The notes below the pieces were generated by a model. It ran no database searches and was not told the DNA's origin. It saw only the letters and a list, made by a program, of their open reading frames with translations. Below, piece after piece: positions 46,118 through 58,656 of a DNA stretch of 64,000 bases (position 1 is its first letter; each line of letters starts with the position of its first letter). The position numbers and the translations under genes are program-made. This DNA comes from Euptelea pleiosperma. Its lineage: Eukaryota > Streptophyta > Magnoliopsida > Ranunculales > Eupteleaceae. The stretch spans positions 15,161,103 through 15,225,102 of the forward strand of contig CM068549.1 in assembly GCA_035048495.1 (NCBI GenBank), written 5' to 3'.

Positions 46118-49100
46118 TCAAGATTGATTAGGAAGCTGTGCAAATGTTCCCATGTTGGGGGTGCAGCCCCCAACCATCATCTTCTTATAGACTGCATACG
46201 CACGATCAGGATTGCCGGACATACTATACCCGCGTATGAGAGCATTATATGTAAAAACATTAGGTTCAAGTCCCTTAAGTTGGAGTTCTTCATACATTTT
46301 TCCTGCTTCCTCCACCATTCCAACCTTCCCAAGATTGAGTATTAAGGAATTGTAGGTATAAAGGTCAGGACCAATCCCTCTACCCTGCATCTCGTCAAAA
46401 AGAGAGAGAGCCTCCTCTAGCCTCTGTGATCTTCCAAGGCCATTAATGATAAGGTTGTAAGCAACCAAGTCAGGCTCGAGGCCGGTTAACTTTAGTTCCT
46501 CAAAGTAGTGAAGAGCATCAGCCACCCTCCCCACCATGCAGAAGCTATCCACAAGGATAGTGTAGGACTTTAAATCTGGTCTAGTTCCCTCCTTAACCAT
46601 CCTTTTGAACAACTCACAAACAGTTTCCACATCACCCACCTTCCCGAAACCATTTATAAGAATATTATAAATAGCACAGTTAGGCTTGCATCCATAGTCC
46701 ACCATCTCCTCAAAGAAGTGTTTTGCTTCTTCCACTCTCCCTGACTTTGAAAGGCCATCTATAAGAGGGCCGTACGTACAAGGGGTCGGAGAAAAGTCTC
46801 CACTCATAAGATCATAGTACAAGTCAATAGCCTTATCTAACTTGTTGGACTTGACAAGGCCAGAGATGACTATGTTATGAGTTACGGTGTTTGGTTTGCA
46901 TCCCTTAGAGAGCATCTCTTCGTGCAGCTCGAAAAGTTTGTCAATCCTCTCAGTCTTCCCAAGGGCATCCAGTAACAAATTGAAGGTGAAAACATCAGGA
47001 GCACAGCCGACCATCTTCATCTCCTCAAACAAACCCCAAGCCATTTCGGTGAAATGGGCTTCGAGTAGGCCACCAATTAAAGGATTACATGCTTCAAGGG
47101 TTGGTGGAATTCCATAGCTTTTGGTAAATTTCTCAAATAGTTCATAAGCATCAAGGGCCTGCTTACGCTTGCACAAAAACTTAATTATAGGGCATAGTAC
47201 AGAGTCATTCTGGCAGACCCCACTAGATACCAATCTTTCACTAAATTTAATAGATTGATCGATTCCAGCTTCACTTAAAATCCCTTCCATTAGAGCTTCC
47301 CAAGAGGACCTATCTAGGTGATCCCTAGACTGAAGGAAAAAGTTCTCAGCAATCTTGAAAGCATCCTCAATCTGGCAATCTTTTATGACACCAGGAAGGA
47401 GAGTGCACAAAGTTATAAAATCGGGAAAGAACGATTTCCTCATCTGATGGAAGATCCAGAACGCATCATTAACTCTCCTTTCTTTAACTAAACTGTAAAT
47501 GACAGTGTTGTAAGTTAAAACATCAGGCTTACAATCCATTTTTGTCATTTTGAAGAGCATTTCCAAGGCCGAATCGACTTCGCCAGACTTGCAAAGGCAA
47601 TCTAGAAGTGTGTTGAATGTCACGGTATTTGGAGGACAACCATTGGTACCCATACCCTCAAATAATTCCATGGCCTGTTGGACTTTACCCTCTTTCCCCA
47701 ATCCAGCTAATAATGTGTTGTAGGTCACAACTGTAGGAACAAGCCCCATCTCTTTCATTCTTTGAAACATTTGCCACGCCTCATCTACCCGATCAGCCTT
47801 GTAAAGTGTGTCGATCAAAGAATTGATCGTAATCTCATCAGGATCACACCCACTTTCCTTCATGTCAAAGAGTAAATTTATGGCTTCATCTACTTTCCCT
47901 GCCTTACTGTAACACTTGATCATCATATTATAGGTTATAGCATCTGGAGCAAGGCCACTGTTCTTTAGTCCACAGAAAACATCTTTGGCCTGGCCAAGTC
48001 TGCCTAACTCTGCAAGACTATACAAATATACATTGCAAGCAACAACATTAGGAACAATTCCCCTACTCTTCATTTTCTCAAATGTCTCAAGAGCTTTGTC
48101 AGACTCTCCTATCTTGCCATAGTAGTCAATAAAAAGGATGTATGTGTATGCAGTGGGTTCAGGACCCCAAGATTCCATGCAGTTAAGAAATTCTAATGCT
48201 TCAGCCAATCTATTTACTCTCAGAAGCCCACAAATCAAGGTATTGTAAGTGTGTAAATTTGGCGAGACACCCTTCTTTCTCATGACATCCAGTGTGCCAA
48301 ATGCTTCATCAAACTTCCCTCCCTTGCATAAAGCATCCACGAGTATCGTAAAAGAAACCACATCAGCAACATAACCATCGGTTTCCATTTCCCGCCAAAA
48401 TTCTCTTATGGAGTCCAAATCCCCAGAATCACTAAACTTGTCCAACAAGGTGATGTAAGTTACTCGATCGGGTTTCTGACTGCTAGATTTCATCTTTCGA
48501 AACAATTCTTTGGCATTATCGAGCCTCCCTGCATTGCAAAGAGCATCAATGAGAACCGTGTAGGTCACAACATCTGGTCCACATCCCTCCTCTTCCATTC
48601 TCCTCAGGATCCCATAAGCCTCGTCGATTTTCCCAACCCGTCCGAGCACCCTAATGCATATAGTGAAGGTATAAACATTTGGTCTCAATCCCAAACTTTC
48701 CATCTCTTCTAAAAGACCCATTACAGTTTCAGTATCCCTTATCTTCCCCAATGCTACCATGAGAGCGGAGTAAGTCTTCAGGCTAGGTTTAATTCCTTCG
48801 GAGATCATTCTTCTATAAACCTCCATAGCCTCCCTACGAAACCCAGATTTAAGAAGTAGATGAATCAACCCATTGTACGAGAAGGCATTTAAAACAAACC
48901 CGGCTCTACTCATCTGATCAAGCGCAAAAGGTGCCTGCCGAATCCCTCCCCGTACACGGAGACCCCTGAAAATAGTCAAGTAAGTGTCCATGTTCCTCTT
49001 TATGATTTGCATCTGCATCATATCAAACACAACAGCCATCTCTTCCACTCTCCTGTGGACTCTCAAGAGCTCAAGCATGTAATTGCAAGACTCGGTAGTG

Positions 49101-49453
49101 TGGACAATATTAGGCTGTTGGGCAACGGATTTGAAGAAAGACAGAGCCTGAATTGGGTCAGATTTGGACTTAAGAATCTCAATAACCTCATCTGAACACA
49201 ACCCACTTTTGGATTTCTCCTTAACCCCCATCTCATATGAAGCGTTCATCACAAAACCACAAAAAGCCACATATTTTTTTCTGTGTTTCTTCCAATTTCC
49301 AAGAAACCCATCTGGTAAAACCTTCAAATCCCCAATTTTTCTTCTTTTTAAGGACCCATAATCGTTTATAACAGTTGGTTTACTGTCAGTCTGAACACTT
49401 AACCTCACATTACTAGAGCAAAACCTTGAGGAACAGAGCTCCATCACACTCAT
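46118..49453 (-). CDS. PGR3: PGR3, chloroplast pentatricopeptide repeat protein
   Basis: A single open frame of 1111 residues, near the 1112 of Arabidopsis PGR3 (At4g31850) and ending in the same kind of tail ([10 protein letters not shown]). From about residue 120 to the end it is a nearly unbroken array of 35-residue P-type PPR motifs (pattern VTYNTLI..L.K.GRVDEA..LF..M...G..PD), with a less regular stretch around 690-790. About the first 70 residues are Ser/Lys/Arg-rich, a plausible plastid transit peptide. In Arabidopsis the protein binds plastid RNA, stabilises petL operon transcripts and promotes translation of petL and ndh mRNA, supporting cytochrome b6f and NDH complexes. No DYW or SMR domain. 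A probable 5' exon (49599-49669) may extend the N-terminus. Orthology is by family knowledge; the reading frame is direct. Confidence 0.93.
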   Translation of the reverse strand: MSVMELCSSRFCSSNVRLSVQTDSKPTVINDYGSLKRRKIGDLKVLPDGFLGNWKKHRKKYVAFCGFVMNASYEMGVKEKSKSGLCSDEVIEILKSKSDPIQALSFFKSVAQQPNIVHTTESCNYMLELLRVHRRVEEMAVVFDMMQMQIIKRNMDTYLTIFRGLRVRGGIRQAPFALDQMSRAGFVLNAFSYNGLIHLLLKSGFRREAMEVYRRMISEGIKPSLKTYSALMVALGKIRDTETVMGLLEEMESLGLRPNVYTFTICIRVLGRVGKIDEAYGILRRMEEEGCGPDVVTYTVLIDALCNAGRLDNAKELFRKMKSSSQKPDRVTYITLLDKFSDSGDLDSIREFWREMETDGYVADVVSFTILVDALCKGGKFDEAFGTLDVMRKKGVSPNLHTYNTLICGLLRVNRLAEALEFLNCMESWGPEPTAYTYILFIDYYGKIGESDKALETFEKMKSRGIVPNVVACNVYLYSLAELGRLGQAKDVFCGLKNSGLAPDAITYNMMIKCYSKAGKVDEAINLLFDMKESGCDPDEITINSLIDTLYKADRVDEAWQMFQRMKEMGLVPTVVTYNTLLAGLGKEGKVQQAMELFEGMGTNGCPPNTVTFNTLLDCLCKSGEVDSALEMLFKMTKMDCKPDVLTYNTVIYSLVKERRVNDAFWIFHQMRKSFFPDFITLCTLLPGVIKDCQIEDAFKIAENFFLQSRDHLDRSSWEALMEGILSEAGIDQSIKFSERLVSSGVCQNDSVLCPIIKFLCKRKQALDAYELFEKFTKSYGIPPTLEACNPLIGGLLEAHFTEMAWGLFEEMKMVGCAPDVFTFNLLLDALGKTERIDKLFELHEEMLSKGCKPNTVTHNIVISGLVKSNKLDKAIDLYYDLMSGDFSPTPCTYGPLIDGLSKSGRVEEAKHFFEEMVDYGCKPNCAIYNILINGFGKVGDVETVCELFKRMVKEGTRPDLKSYTILVDSFCMVGRVADALHYFEELKLTGLEPDLVAYNLIINGLGRSQRLEEALSLFDEMQGRGIGPDLYTYNSLILNLGKVGMVEEAGKMYEELQLKGLEPNVFTYNALIRGYSMSGNPDRAYAVYKKMMVGGCTPNMGTFAQLPNQS

Positions 49454-49669
49454 ACAAAGAAAATTTAAGAAACAAAGAAAGAGAATAAGAAGAAAAAAAA
49501 TATGTAGGATAAATCAAGGATGGACTGTTGTTCTTAAATCTCTATGATTATACAAGAAATGTGGAAATATGGAAATATGTAGATGGGTATCTGCTTACCT
49601 ATCTCTTTGCGTTAAGAGGAAAGCGGTTGGAGAGGAAAGCGAAGTGTTTTCTTCTCTGGTATTGGCCAT
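49449..49669 (-). other. Probable 5' exon and 150-bp intron of PGR3
   Basis: On -, ATG at 49669 opens MANTREENTSLSSPTAFLLT and continues to AG|GTAAGC (donor, intron from 49598). A long pyrimidine tract leads to TATGAG| (intron end 49449), the first AG after it. Joining 49669-49599 to 49448 keeps the frame: ...[11 protein letters not shown]. The product would be 1133 residues and the annotated ATG at 49453 would lie in the intron. Whether the spliced or unspliced start is used is open. Confidence 0.6.
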
Positions 49670-50599
49670 GGTGACTGTTGAGTATTTGAATTTGAGGGGG
49701 GTTATCGGTTTGTGAGGATTCCGTGGCCGTAGACAGGATTTTTGGTGGTTGGCTGCCTTCAATCTTTGCTTTTTGTCCCCATAGAGTAAAATATCGTAGA
49801 AAACGATCTGATAGCTCAAGCAACACCATGTTATAATGTTCCGGAGTTTCTACTGCATTAGTTTGTATGACCATCAATCTAGACCGTTTAATCCACAAGC
49901 AACCTAACCAATCCTTCGAAACACAACTAGAGTTATATATAGTATATACTAAGGGACACCACGTGAGATCGTGCACCTTATGCATGGTAGCACCTTCCAC
50001 GTGGCAAACTCTTAGTTACTGTGGGGGAAAAATATCTGATCAGTCCCACACAATCTTTGAAGAAACGTCTGACTCTTATCTTTGGGTAGATCTGGCGATT
50101 TTTTTGAATCTTGAGCTTCTGGATCAGATCTCCCTCCTTTTTGTAGATGATCGGTTGATTCCTCCAATGGTGGTGCTGTACCTGTCTAAAACACTCTGAC
50201 AACTTTTGTCAGTTTTTTCGTTTGTAGATTGACAGATAGAACACTCGAATAAAGGATGAAAGAAGAAAGTCTCTAGTCGAGATTCCTATTTTTCTGGTTT
50301 TAGATCGATCTTCAGAGTTGAAGAAGAAGTCCCTTACTATTCAAAATTGGTTAATATATATAGCTCTCAGATGATTTGCCTTACCTATTTCTGTTAGAGA
50401 TCCATTTATCTTGCTTACTTCTCATTAGTCAATCACAATTCTCTCTTTCGGTTAGATCTGAACATCTCCCTTTTTAGATCCCAATTGCTTGTATACTATA
50501 GAGATTCGTTTAGGGGATGATGAGAGTTTTAATTAACGGTCAAATCTCATGACAGGTGTCATGTATGTATTGGTAATATCATATTGACAAATCACTTGT
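49670..50599. other. PGR3 upstream region, no gene seen
   Basis: Overlapping ORFs on both strands at 49599-50202 are not supported by any domain. The region presumably includes the PGR3 promoter; I see no clear TATA box. Confidence 0.35.
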
Positions 50600-50935
50600 T
50601 GGGAAGTTTTGTCTAACCGTCTACTGGCAAGTTGAAGCTGAAGCTTGTTAGGAAGGTTTGTATGCCTGCCCGACAAGTTGATGCTGAAACTTGATGGGAA
50701 GGTTTGTATGCCTGACCGACAAGTTGATGCTGAAGCTTGCCGAGAAGGTTTTTATGCATGATCGACAAGTTGATGCTGAAGCTTGATAGGAAGGTTTGTA
50801 CGCCTGACCAACAAGTTGATGCTGAATCTTGCTGAGAAGGTTTGCATGCCTGACCGACAAATAGATGCTGAAGCTCGAAGAAAAGGATTGTATTACTATG
50901 TGCCGACAAGTGGATACTGAAGCTGGCCTTCTTAT
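50600..50935. repeat. 46-bp minisatellite, about six units
   Basis: Units of the type 'cgacaagttgatgctgaagc' + 'ttgatgggaaggtttgtatg' + 'cctgac' repeat from about 50625 to 50935 with increasing divergence to the right. Repetitive ORFs on - are by-products: 46 is not a multiple of 3, so the frame changes at each unit. Confidence 0.88.
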
Positions 50936-51329
50936 CTCTTTTCTATAACTTGTCGAGAAATTTTGTACTTCCATAAGTCGACAAGTCAGATGCCAGGAGA
51001 TGTTATCTGACCATCTATTGAGAAGTAGATGATGAAGTTGGCCACCTCTCATATTAAAGAATACACCCAAATCACTTTTCTCTAATCTCCTCCATTGATC
51101 ATTCTTAGATTTTGTGAAAACTTCCAGAACATTAACAAAACGTTTAAGCTAAGTTCCCCTCCTGTGATCATTTTAATATTTGATTATAAATCCATGAACA
51201 TGTATTAATTGTTAGTTGTATATCTCATTATTATGGCTTTATTACCTCTGAATGTGATTATGATGTTAATATATATTATGTATTGGAGATTCCTGAAATT
51301 TCTTTATAATTACCACAATAAGTCCTAAA

Positions 51330-53140
51330 GGGGAGGGGGGGGGGTTGAATAGGATAAATTATAATTTCTCTGCGGATATAAGTCGGATTTAAATTTAATG
51401 ATCATACGAGACGGAAAAAGATCAATCAACCAAAATTCAAATTATCTATAGAACAAAGAAATATGTATATGAGATAAGATGCAAACAATTACAATCACAT
51501 GAGACAAAGAGTTATAGTGGTTCGGTGACTCTGCACCTGCATCCACTGTCCAATAATCGACACGAGTAATATTATATTATTTCAATCATGCATTAAAACA
51601 TATCCAATTGAAACAAATAATCAAACAACTAAGCTACTACTTAGTCTCAACTAATGAGAATCACTTCTCTCTCACCTAGAGAGTCAGCCTATGCCAATAG
51701 AATTTAGAGAAATATTTTTCTCACAAATCTATAATCCACAACTCATTCAATACAAGAATCGCTTCTCGTTCTACATAGAGAGTCAGACTAGGCCAGCAGT
51801 GTTTTAGATAAATAAATTTCTGAAGGGTCCATAATCCTTAACTCAATTTAATGAGTAACAACCCATCAACCAATCTCAAATATTCAGATATGATAAAGTT
51901 GAATTCTATCTAAAAGGGTTTGTTCATAGAGATACTTACCTTTAGACGAATTCTAACAAATGAAGAATCTTTAGAGAAGTATTCACCATAGAGATATGAT
52001 AAAGTTGAATTCTATCTAAAAGGGTTTGTTCATAAAGATACTTACCTTTAGACGAATTCGAACAAATGAAGAATCTTTAGAGAAATATTCACCATAAAGA
52101 CACACTGCTAGAGATGATCTTATACTTGGTAGAAGATGACTTCAGGGAATCACATAAATTGTAGTCTCTCAAACAAATAGAGCCTCAAATGATGCACTAG
52201 GTTTGCTTAGTGAAGCTCTTACAAATTCCAAATCTCTTGAACTCAAGAGATATCAATGAAAGTATGAGAATCAAAGAAAGAGCTTGATTGGTGTTGCCTA
52301 TTGAAGGATTTAGGCTCTAATATATAAGCATCTTCCCAAATAAGAGAAACATGCCTAAAAAGACCGTTTGAATGGCTTAAGTGCGTCAAAATCGCATAAT
52401 TTATGAAGTCAAAACGTGATCCGGTAAAGGGGATCGACCACACATTTTGGCCGGTAGATCGCTCAGAGACAGACTTCTGTCCGAGGTCCAGTAGGCCGCT
52501 CAAAAATGTCAGTCGACCGCTCAGGACAAACTCAAAATTTTTCAAGTGTTGGGGGCGATTAACTGCTTGATTTGGCTAGTTGACTGCTCAATTGAGTTGA
52601 TCGGCTGGTCCGCTGAACCATTCGCCAACACGTCCAAAAATCACAATAAACTCCCAATAAGGCTAGTTTAGCCTCCAAATAAATAAGTCTAAGTTGAAAG
52701 GACATCTAGGGCCTTACAGAACCACAGTCTTCGCACAGTGCACCGTTAGATGTAAATGAATAAGGTCAACATGAGATTTTGATAGTTAAATGTTTGTTGA
52801 GTGATGAAACGTATGTTGAATTTGTGCTTCAAATCTTTATGCTTGAACTTGGACTTTGTCTTTAGTTGAGCTTTTTCACTTGGGTTGATCTTCTTCAGCT
52901 TTTACTTTTATTCGATTTGTTGATGAAGTCTACTTGATTGTTGACACTTCAGTCTTCAGAGAACTTCTAACGAGTAAGATCAATTACTAAAGAACTAAGT
53001 ATTCCTGGGATTGACAACATATACTTTTTCAATCTTCCCCTTTGTCAATACTAGGACAAAAAATAACTATCCAATTATATTACAATTTTTTCCAAAAAAA
53101 AAAAAACTTAACAAAGCCGCTCTGCTAGGCAAGTTATGAA
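51330..53140 (-). repeat. LTR-retrotransposon-like sequence
   Basis: Starts with a G run and 'ggttgaataggataaatt', then 'gtggttcggtgactctgcacc', phrases frequent in plant LTR elements. The 'ccggtagatcgctc' stretch resembles 380-430 of this window. No coding domain. Contains the 106-bp tandem duplication. Confidence 0.35.
51887..52098. repeat. 106-bp tandem duplication
   Basis: Two nearly identical copies starting 'gatatgataaagttgaattc' at 51887 and 51993. Confidence 0.92.
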
Positions 53141-54002
53141 GAACCTCATGAACACTAAGATGGCTAAAGGGAATCATGTTCGGGATCATATGTTAAAAAA
53201 ATGATTGACTTTATTGGTGAACTAGAGATCCTATGGGCTAAGATTGATGCTCAAACTCAGACCTATGTCATCATCCGATCCCCGCTAGAGTCATTAAACC
53301 ATTTTGTGTTGAACTACAACATGAATAACTTGAATATGACTCTATTAGAATTGATGAATGCCTTACAAGCTGTGGAGGCTGTAGTTGGTAAGAAGCCTGT
53401 AGTATACAACTTGGAGGTACGTACTAGTAGTTCTTTTGGAAAGTCAAGAGGCAAGTACGTAAGGCTAGAAAGAATGGTCTCGCTCTTGGTGTGAACGAAG
53501 GGAAGGGAAAGGCTGGAGATAACAAGGCCAAGCTAAAGGGAAAGTTCTTCCACTACGGCAAGAAAGGTCACAGGAAGAGGGATCGCCACGAGTTCCTAGC
53601 AAAAAAAGTAGCAGGTATCTATGAATCTCTAATAACTGAAACAAATTATGTAGTTCATTCGTCGGACTCTAATTGGTGTGTGGACTCAAGAGCCACTAAT
53701 CATATTTGTAATTCATTGCAGTGATACTAGGAGAATAGAAGGCTAAATGAATGGGAGATTTACGTAAGCTTGGGAACGAAGGCCAATGTAGTAGTAGTTT
53801 CAATAAGAGTAGTTTATTTACATTTCGTAAATGGTAGGAGTTTGATATTAGAAGATTGATTTTATGTACCTTTAATTAGAAGCAATTTACTTTCAGTTTC
53901 TGCATTGGATAAAAGTGGCTATTCCATTCTTTTTAATTCTCGTGTCATTATTAGAAGAATGGATCTTTTATTGCCTGTGGTACATTGGTAAATAATCTAT
54001 AC

Positions 54003-54429
54003 CAATGTTTAAAGGAGGCCGTTTTAATGGTTAAACGGACTGGGGGCGTTACCGTTTAAACGGCCGTTAAAACGGATTGAAACGGTCAGGGGCAAAAATG
54101 GAAAAAAAATGGAATTAAATGGATTTTAATGGTTTTAAAGATTTTAATGGAAAAAAGTGGAAAAAATGGCGCTGAGATTCAAATTTTGAAATTTGAAAAT
54201 TAAAAAAAAAATGGAATTTAACGGATTTAAACGGATTTTAACGGTTTTAACGACCGTTTTTTTCACAAAAATTTTCGAAATTAAAACGATTTTAACAGCC
54301 GTTTAAACGATTTTAACGGCCGTTAAAACAAAAAAAAAAAACAGCCATTTTTTTCAAAACCGATAAAACGTGTTTAAACGGAAACGGGCTTGGGGCGTTA
54401 CCATTTAAACGGCCGTTTTTAAAACCATG
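54003..54429. mobile_element. hAT-like MITE inside copia 1, perfect 8-bp duplication
   Basis: Ends CAATGTTTAAAGGAGGCC and ...GTTTTTAAAACCATG; ATCTATAC at 53995-54002 and 54430-54437. It splits the copia frame just before the GAG-pre-integrase domain. Confidence 0.92.
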
Positions 54430-55329
54430 ATCTATACATCTTAACTCCTGGATACAACTACCAAACTAAAATGGAAACTAACAACACATTGGAAGTCTTG
54501 CCTCTTAAGAGAAAAGCTCCTTCAAATAATTCAACATACCTATGGCATCTAAGACAAGGTCATATTTCACTAAACAGGATCCAAAGATTGGTGAAAAATG
54601 GACATTTAGGTTCACTGGTTGTAGAACCAATACCAATTTGTAAATCTTGTTTAGAAGGAAAAATGACCAAGAGACCCTTCTCTACCAAGGGATATAGAAC
54701 CATAGATTTGTTAAAATTAGTGCACACCGATGTGTTCGGTCCAATGAATGTAATGGTGAGAGGACGGTTTGAGTACTTCATCACATTTACGGATGACTAC
54801 TCCAGGTATGGATATATTTACCTAATGCAACGGAAGTCAGAATCCTTTGAAAAGTTTAGAAAATTCAAGGTTGAAGTAGAAGGCGAGTACCTCTCAAATG
54901 AATTCTAGGACTACATGCAACAAGAAGAGATTGTGTCTCAGTTGACTGCACCTGGCACTCCACAACAAAATAGAGCTTTAGAAATAAGGAATAAGACCTT
55001 GTCGTACATGGTTAGATCTATGATGAGCTACTCAAAGCTACCAATATCCTTTTGGGAATATGCCCTTGAAACTGCCATGTACATACTAAATCTAGTTCCA
55101 TCCAAGTCAGTTCCTATGACTCCCAGAGAGTTGTGGTTTGGGCGTAAGCCAAGCTTACAACATATCAGGATATGGGGTTGTCATACACACGAGCACAAAG
55201 GAAAATTTGACAAGTTGAGACTAGATTAGAAGTATGTCTATTTGTCAGTTACACTAAAGAACTAAATGTGGTCTATTCTAAAATTTCAAAGAGTAGAGAG
55301 TGCTTGTTAGTAAAAAGTCATATTTTATT

Positions 55330-56190
55330 GTATTGTCAATTTCATGACAATTTTATGTCCTGTTGTATTTGTATTTGTTTATTCCAAGTCATGTAATATT
55401 TGAGAGAGATAAGGCATGAAGAATAAAGTTGCATTGGATCAAGCTGTACTGGTAAATCATCCGATCTCTCACTTCAATGAAGATCAAACAAAGTACTTCA
55501 AGCTCATCACGATCAAGGTGAAGGCATTTGCTAGAGATTGGAGTGTTCAAAGACATCCACAGGGTATGAATTATGTGGATGGATATTTCATTGTCCAAAC
55601 ACGAAACTAGCCTAAGGCCAATACGGAGTTAAACCAATAAAATCCAATTAAGTGAAGATTAACCTACAGACACAAACTTGATATACCTTTTGAGTTTGGT
55701 GGGTCAAACGGCATTTTGGCTATTTTTGAAGAATTTTATTTTGGCAATAACTTGAGTCGTAGAAGTCAAAATCACTCCCCGTCGATTCTGACATGTTTCT
55801 AAGATCTGCGACTATGCATTCTACGATTAGTGGAAATTTTTATTTTTTTGTATTTTTTTCCTATTTTAGCCGTTTTAGACTTCTAATAAGTTTCTAAGTC
55901 TCTTTATTGATTTTGCCCTATTTAAGAGGGTTGTAGTTGGATGAAAGGATCAATGAAGTTATTGTTTAAGTCTTCTTTTACTCTCTTCCTTGTGGATTCA
56001 AGGTTTATTTTCGGTTGAAGACAGTGTTCTTCTTCCCAATTCATTTTCGTGATTAACTTCGCGCTTCCGCTACTCAGTATGTGAATGCAACGAACTGAGA
56101 ATTGAACTAGATTTTAATTGTAATCCACAAAGAATTTTTAAGAACCCACATATAGTCCTATACACCCCCCCCCCCCCCTCTATGACATTC
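55330..56190 (+). mobile_element. Unidentified insertion in copia 1
   Basis: The copia frame fades after the integrase and resumes at STNVTFLEHDY near 56215. The intervening DNA has no copia content. It ends with a C run (56163-56178) after 'cctatac', a motif like that at 1095-1115. Possibly a solo LTR; boundaries approximate. Confidence 0.45.
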
Positions 56191-56253
56191 ATCGTGGTTG
56201 TAAGGGAATTTCAGTTAGCACCAATGTAACCTTTTTGGAACATGATTATACAA

Positions 56254-56632
56254 GGGTCGGGATATTGACACCCGCGTTTTCGCTCAGTAAACCCAAAAAA
56301 AAGATTTTCCCTCCTTTTTCACTCATCACACCCATCCAAAAAAAAAAAAAAAAACTGGAGAAGAAGAAGTTGAAGAAGGAGGAAGAGGCCACCACCACCG
56401 CAGGTACCTCTCCTCCCTCCCTCTATCGACACTCGACCTCGAGGGCTGCCGAGGCACCCAAAACTAGAGAGGGATAGGGAGAGAACAAGAAAGAAAGAGA
56501 GGGGGGAAAGAGAGAGGACGCACCTACGATCTTGATGGCGGCGCCGGCCTCCTCCGGTGGTCTCCTCCTCCTCCTTTTTCTGGTTTTTTTGTTGGTTGGG
56601 AGAAAGAGAGAAGGATAGGAAGAGGGAGAGAG

Positions 56633-56684
<52 letters not shown>

Positions 56685-56845
56685 GGAGGGAGGATGCACC
56701 TACGGTCTCGATGGCACTGGTGGCCTCCTCATCCTCCTTTTTCTCATTTTTCTGGTTTTTTTTTTTGTGTTGGTTGGGGGTGTGATGAGTGAAAGAGGAG
56801 GGATGGGTTTTCTGAGCGAAAGCGCAGGTGCCAATATCCCAACCC
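56254..56845. mobile_element. Mutator-like MITE inside copia 1, second family member
   Basis: Ends GGGTCGGGATATTGACACCC and, as complement, GGGTTGGGATATTGGCACCT. It matches 20850-21422 in TIRs and layout, including a long (GA)n at about 56635-56680. The copia protein reads FLEHDY before and NKPKSDIVLEEL after. Target duplication degraded. Confidence 0.85.
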
Positions 56846-58656
56846 TTACATAATAAACCAAAAAGTGATATAGTTCTTGAAGAGTTGTCAAACACCAGTA
56901 ATGCCCCAATCATCGAAAGATCAATTACATTAGAAACAATTATACCTGAAACCACCAAACCAACTCAAACTAGTACACCAGTGCTTCATCGTAGTGGGAG
57001 AATCGTTACTGCACCTTATAGATTTATACACTTAGGGGAAAATTTCTCAGTTGTCCCCGAAGTATAGGAAGATGATCCACAGAGCTACAATGAAACAGTG
57101 TCGGATGTTGATTCGAGTTCTTGGACTATAGCAATGAAATCAAAAATTGATTCCATGTATTCTAATGATATCTAGGAACTTGTAGAATCACCTACGGATA
57201 TTAAACCTATCGCATGCAAGTGGATTTATAAGAAGAAATGAGGATCAGGTGGTTCTATTGAGACTTATAAAGTGATATTAGTGGGGAAAGAGTACACTCA
57301 GAAACAAGGCATTGATTGTGAGGAAACCTTTCGCCAGTAGCCATGCTTAAGTCAATTCGAATCCTCGTAACCATTGTTGCTCATCATAATTATGAGATTT
57401 GGCAAATGGATATCAAGACTGCATTCCTGAACGGACAATTAGAGGAAAACATATACATGGATCAACCTGAAGGACTCATAGCTTCAAGACAAGAACATGT
57501 GTTATGCAAGTTGCGAAGGTTGTCTATTTATGGACTCGAGCAAACATCCAAAAGTTGGAACATCAAATTTGATCATTCAAGCAAATCTTTTGGTTTCAAT
57601 TAGAATGTCGATGAACCGTGTGTGTACAAGGAGGGCAGAAATGTGGTGGCATATTTGGTTATGTATGTAGATGACATACTACTCATTAAAAATGATGTAG
57701 GTGTGTTGTCACTAGTTAAAATATGGTTGCCAAATTACTTTGATGTGAAAGACCCGGGAGAAACCAACTTTATTCTTGAGATCAAGCTCTTGCAAGATTA
57801 AAAGAATAAGATGTTAGCTCTCTCCCAAGCCACTTACATAGACAAACATTTGGTCAAGTTTTCAATGCAAGATTCCAAGAAAGGTCATCTACAGACATGG
57901 AGTATCTATTTCTAAAGAGCAGCTTCCAAAGGCCCTTTGGGAGAAGAAATGCGGGCAAACAGTGCCTTATGATTCGGCAGTAAGAAGCTTGATGTATGCG
58001 ATGCTTTGTACTAGACCAGATATTTGTTATGCTGTGGGGATGGTCAGTAGATATCAAGCAAACCCTGGTGAAGATCATTGGATAACAGTTAATATTTTCA
58101 AATATTTGAGAAGGACTAGGGATTTAGCGTTAGTCTACTCAAGCGAGGACTTGTTACCAGTTGGGTACACAAACTCTGACTTCATGTTAGATAAGGATTC
58201 TAGAAGGTCTACATCTGGATATGTGTTTACCCTTAGAGGATGAGCCATTAGTTGGAGAAGCGTTAAGCAACATTGTATTGTTGATTCTACCACGGAAGCT
58301 AAGAGCGTTGCGGCGTGCGAGGCAACTAAAAAAGTAGTTTGGCTCAAGAAGTTCCTATTTAATCTTGGAAGTGTATCGGAAGCCCAGAACTCTAGAATCA
58401 TTTATTGTGATAATAATGGGGCAGTTGCAAAGTCCAAAAGAGCCTAGGAATCATAAGAAGGGAAAGCACATATAGCGCAAGTATCGTCTCATTCGAGAGA
58501 TTGTTCAATGAGAAGACATAACGGTTACCAAGATTGCATTTGCGGATAACTTGGCCGATTTTTTCACAGAAGTTTTTTTCGACCAAGGCATTTGGAATGC
58601 ATGTAGATTCAAGGGGAGTAAAACTTATAATACACTAACTAGTGCAAGTAGGAGAT

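Larger units (their letters stand above)
53150..58600 (+). pseudogene. copia 1 gag-pol remnants
   Basis: Gag: FIGELEILWAKIDAQTQT and NYNMNNLNMTLLELMNALQA (53200-53380). The zinc knuckle (about 53545-53600) has lost its cysteines: FFHYGKKGHRKRDR where CxxC...H...C is expected. The protease motif is CVDSRATNH (Gly of DSGA replaced). Pre-integrase LWHLRQGH and CKSCLEGKM; integrase catalytic positions in HTDVFGP, DDYSR and GTPQQNRALE. RT has WQMDIKTAFLNGQL (57400) and YVDDILL (57670). RNase H has TNSDFMLDKDSRRSTSGY (58170). Many in-frame stops; not functional. Confidence 0.85.

Noticed and set aside
50625..50935. CRISPR-like array from regular repeats
   Set aside because: Repeats are contiguous without unique spacers, in a plant nuclear context.
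50613..51070. Repetitive proteins of 98 and 140 residues on -
   Set aside because: Translations of the 46-bp minisatellite; the frame changes with each unit.
56319..56958. ORFs of 126 and 144 residues on -
   Set aside because: Same cause: (GA)n and CT-rich interior of the second Mutator-like MITE.
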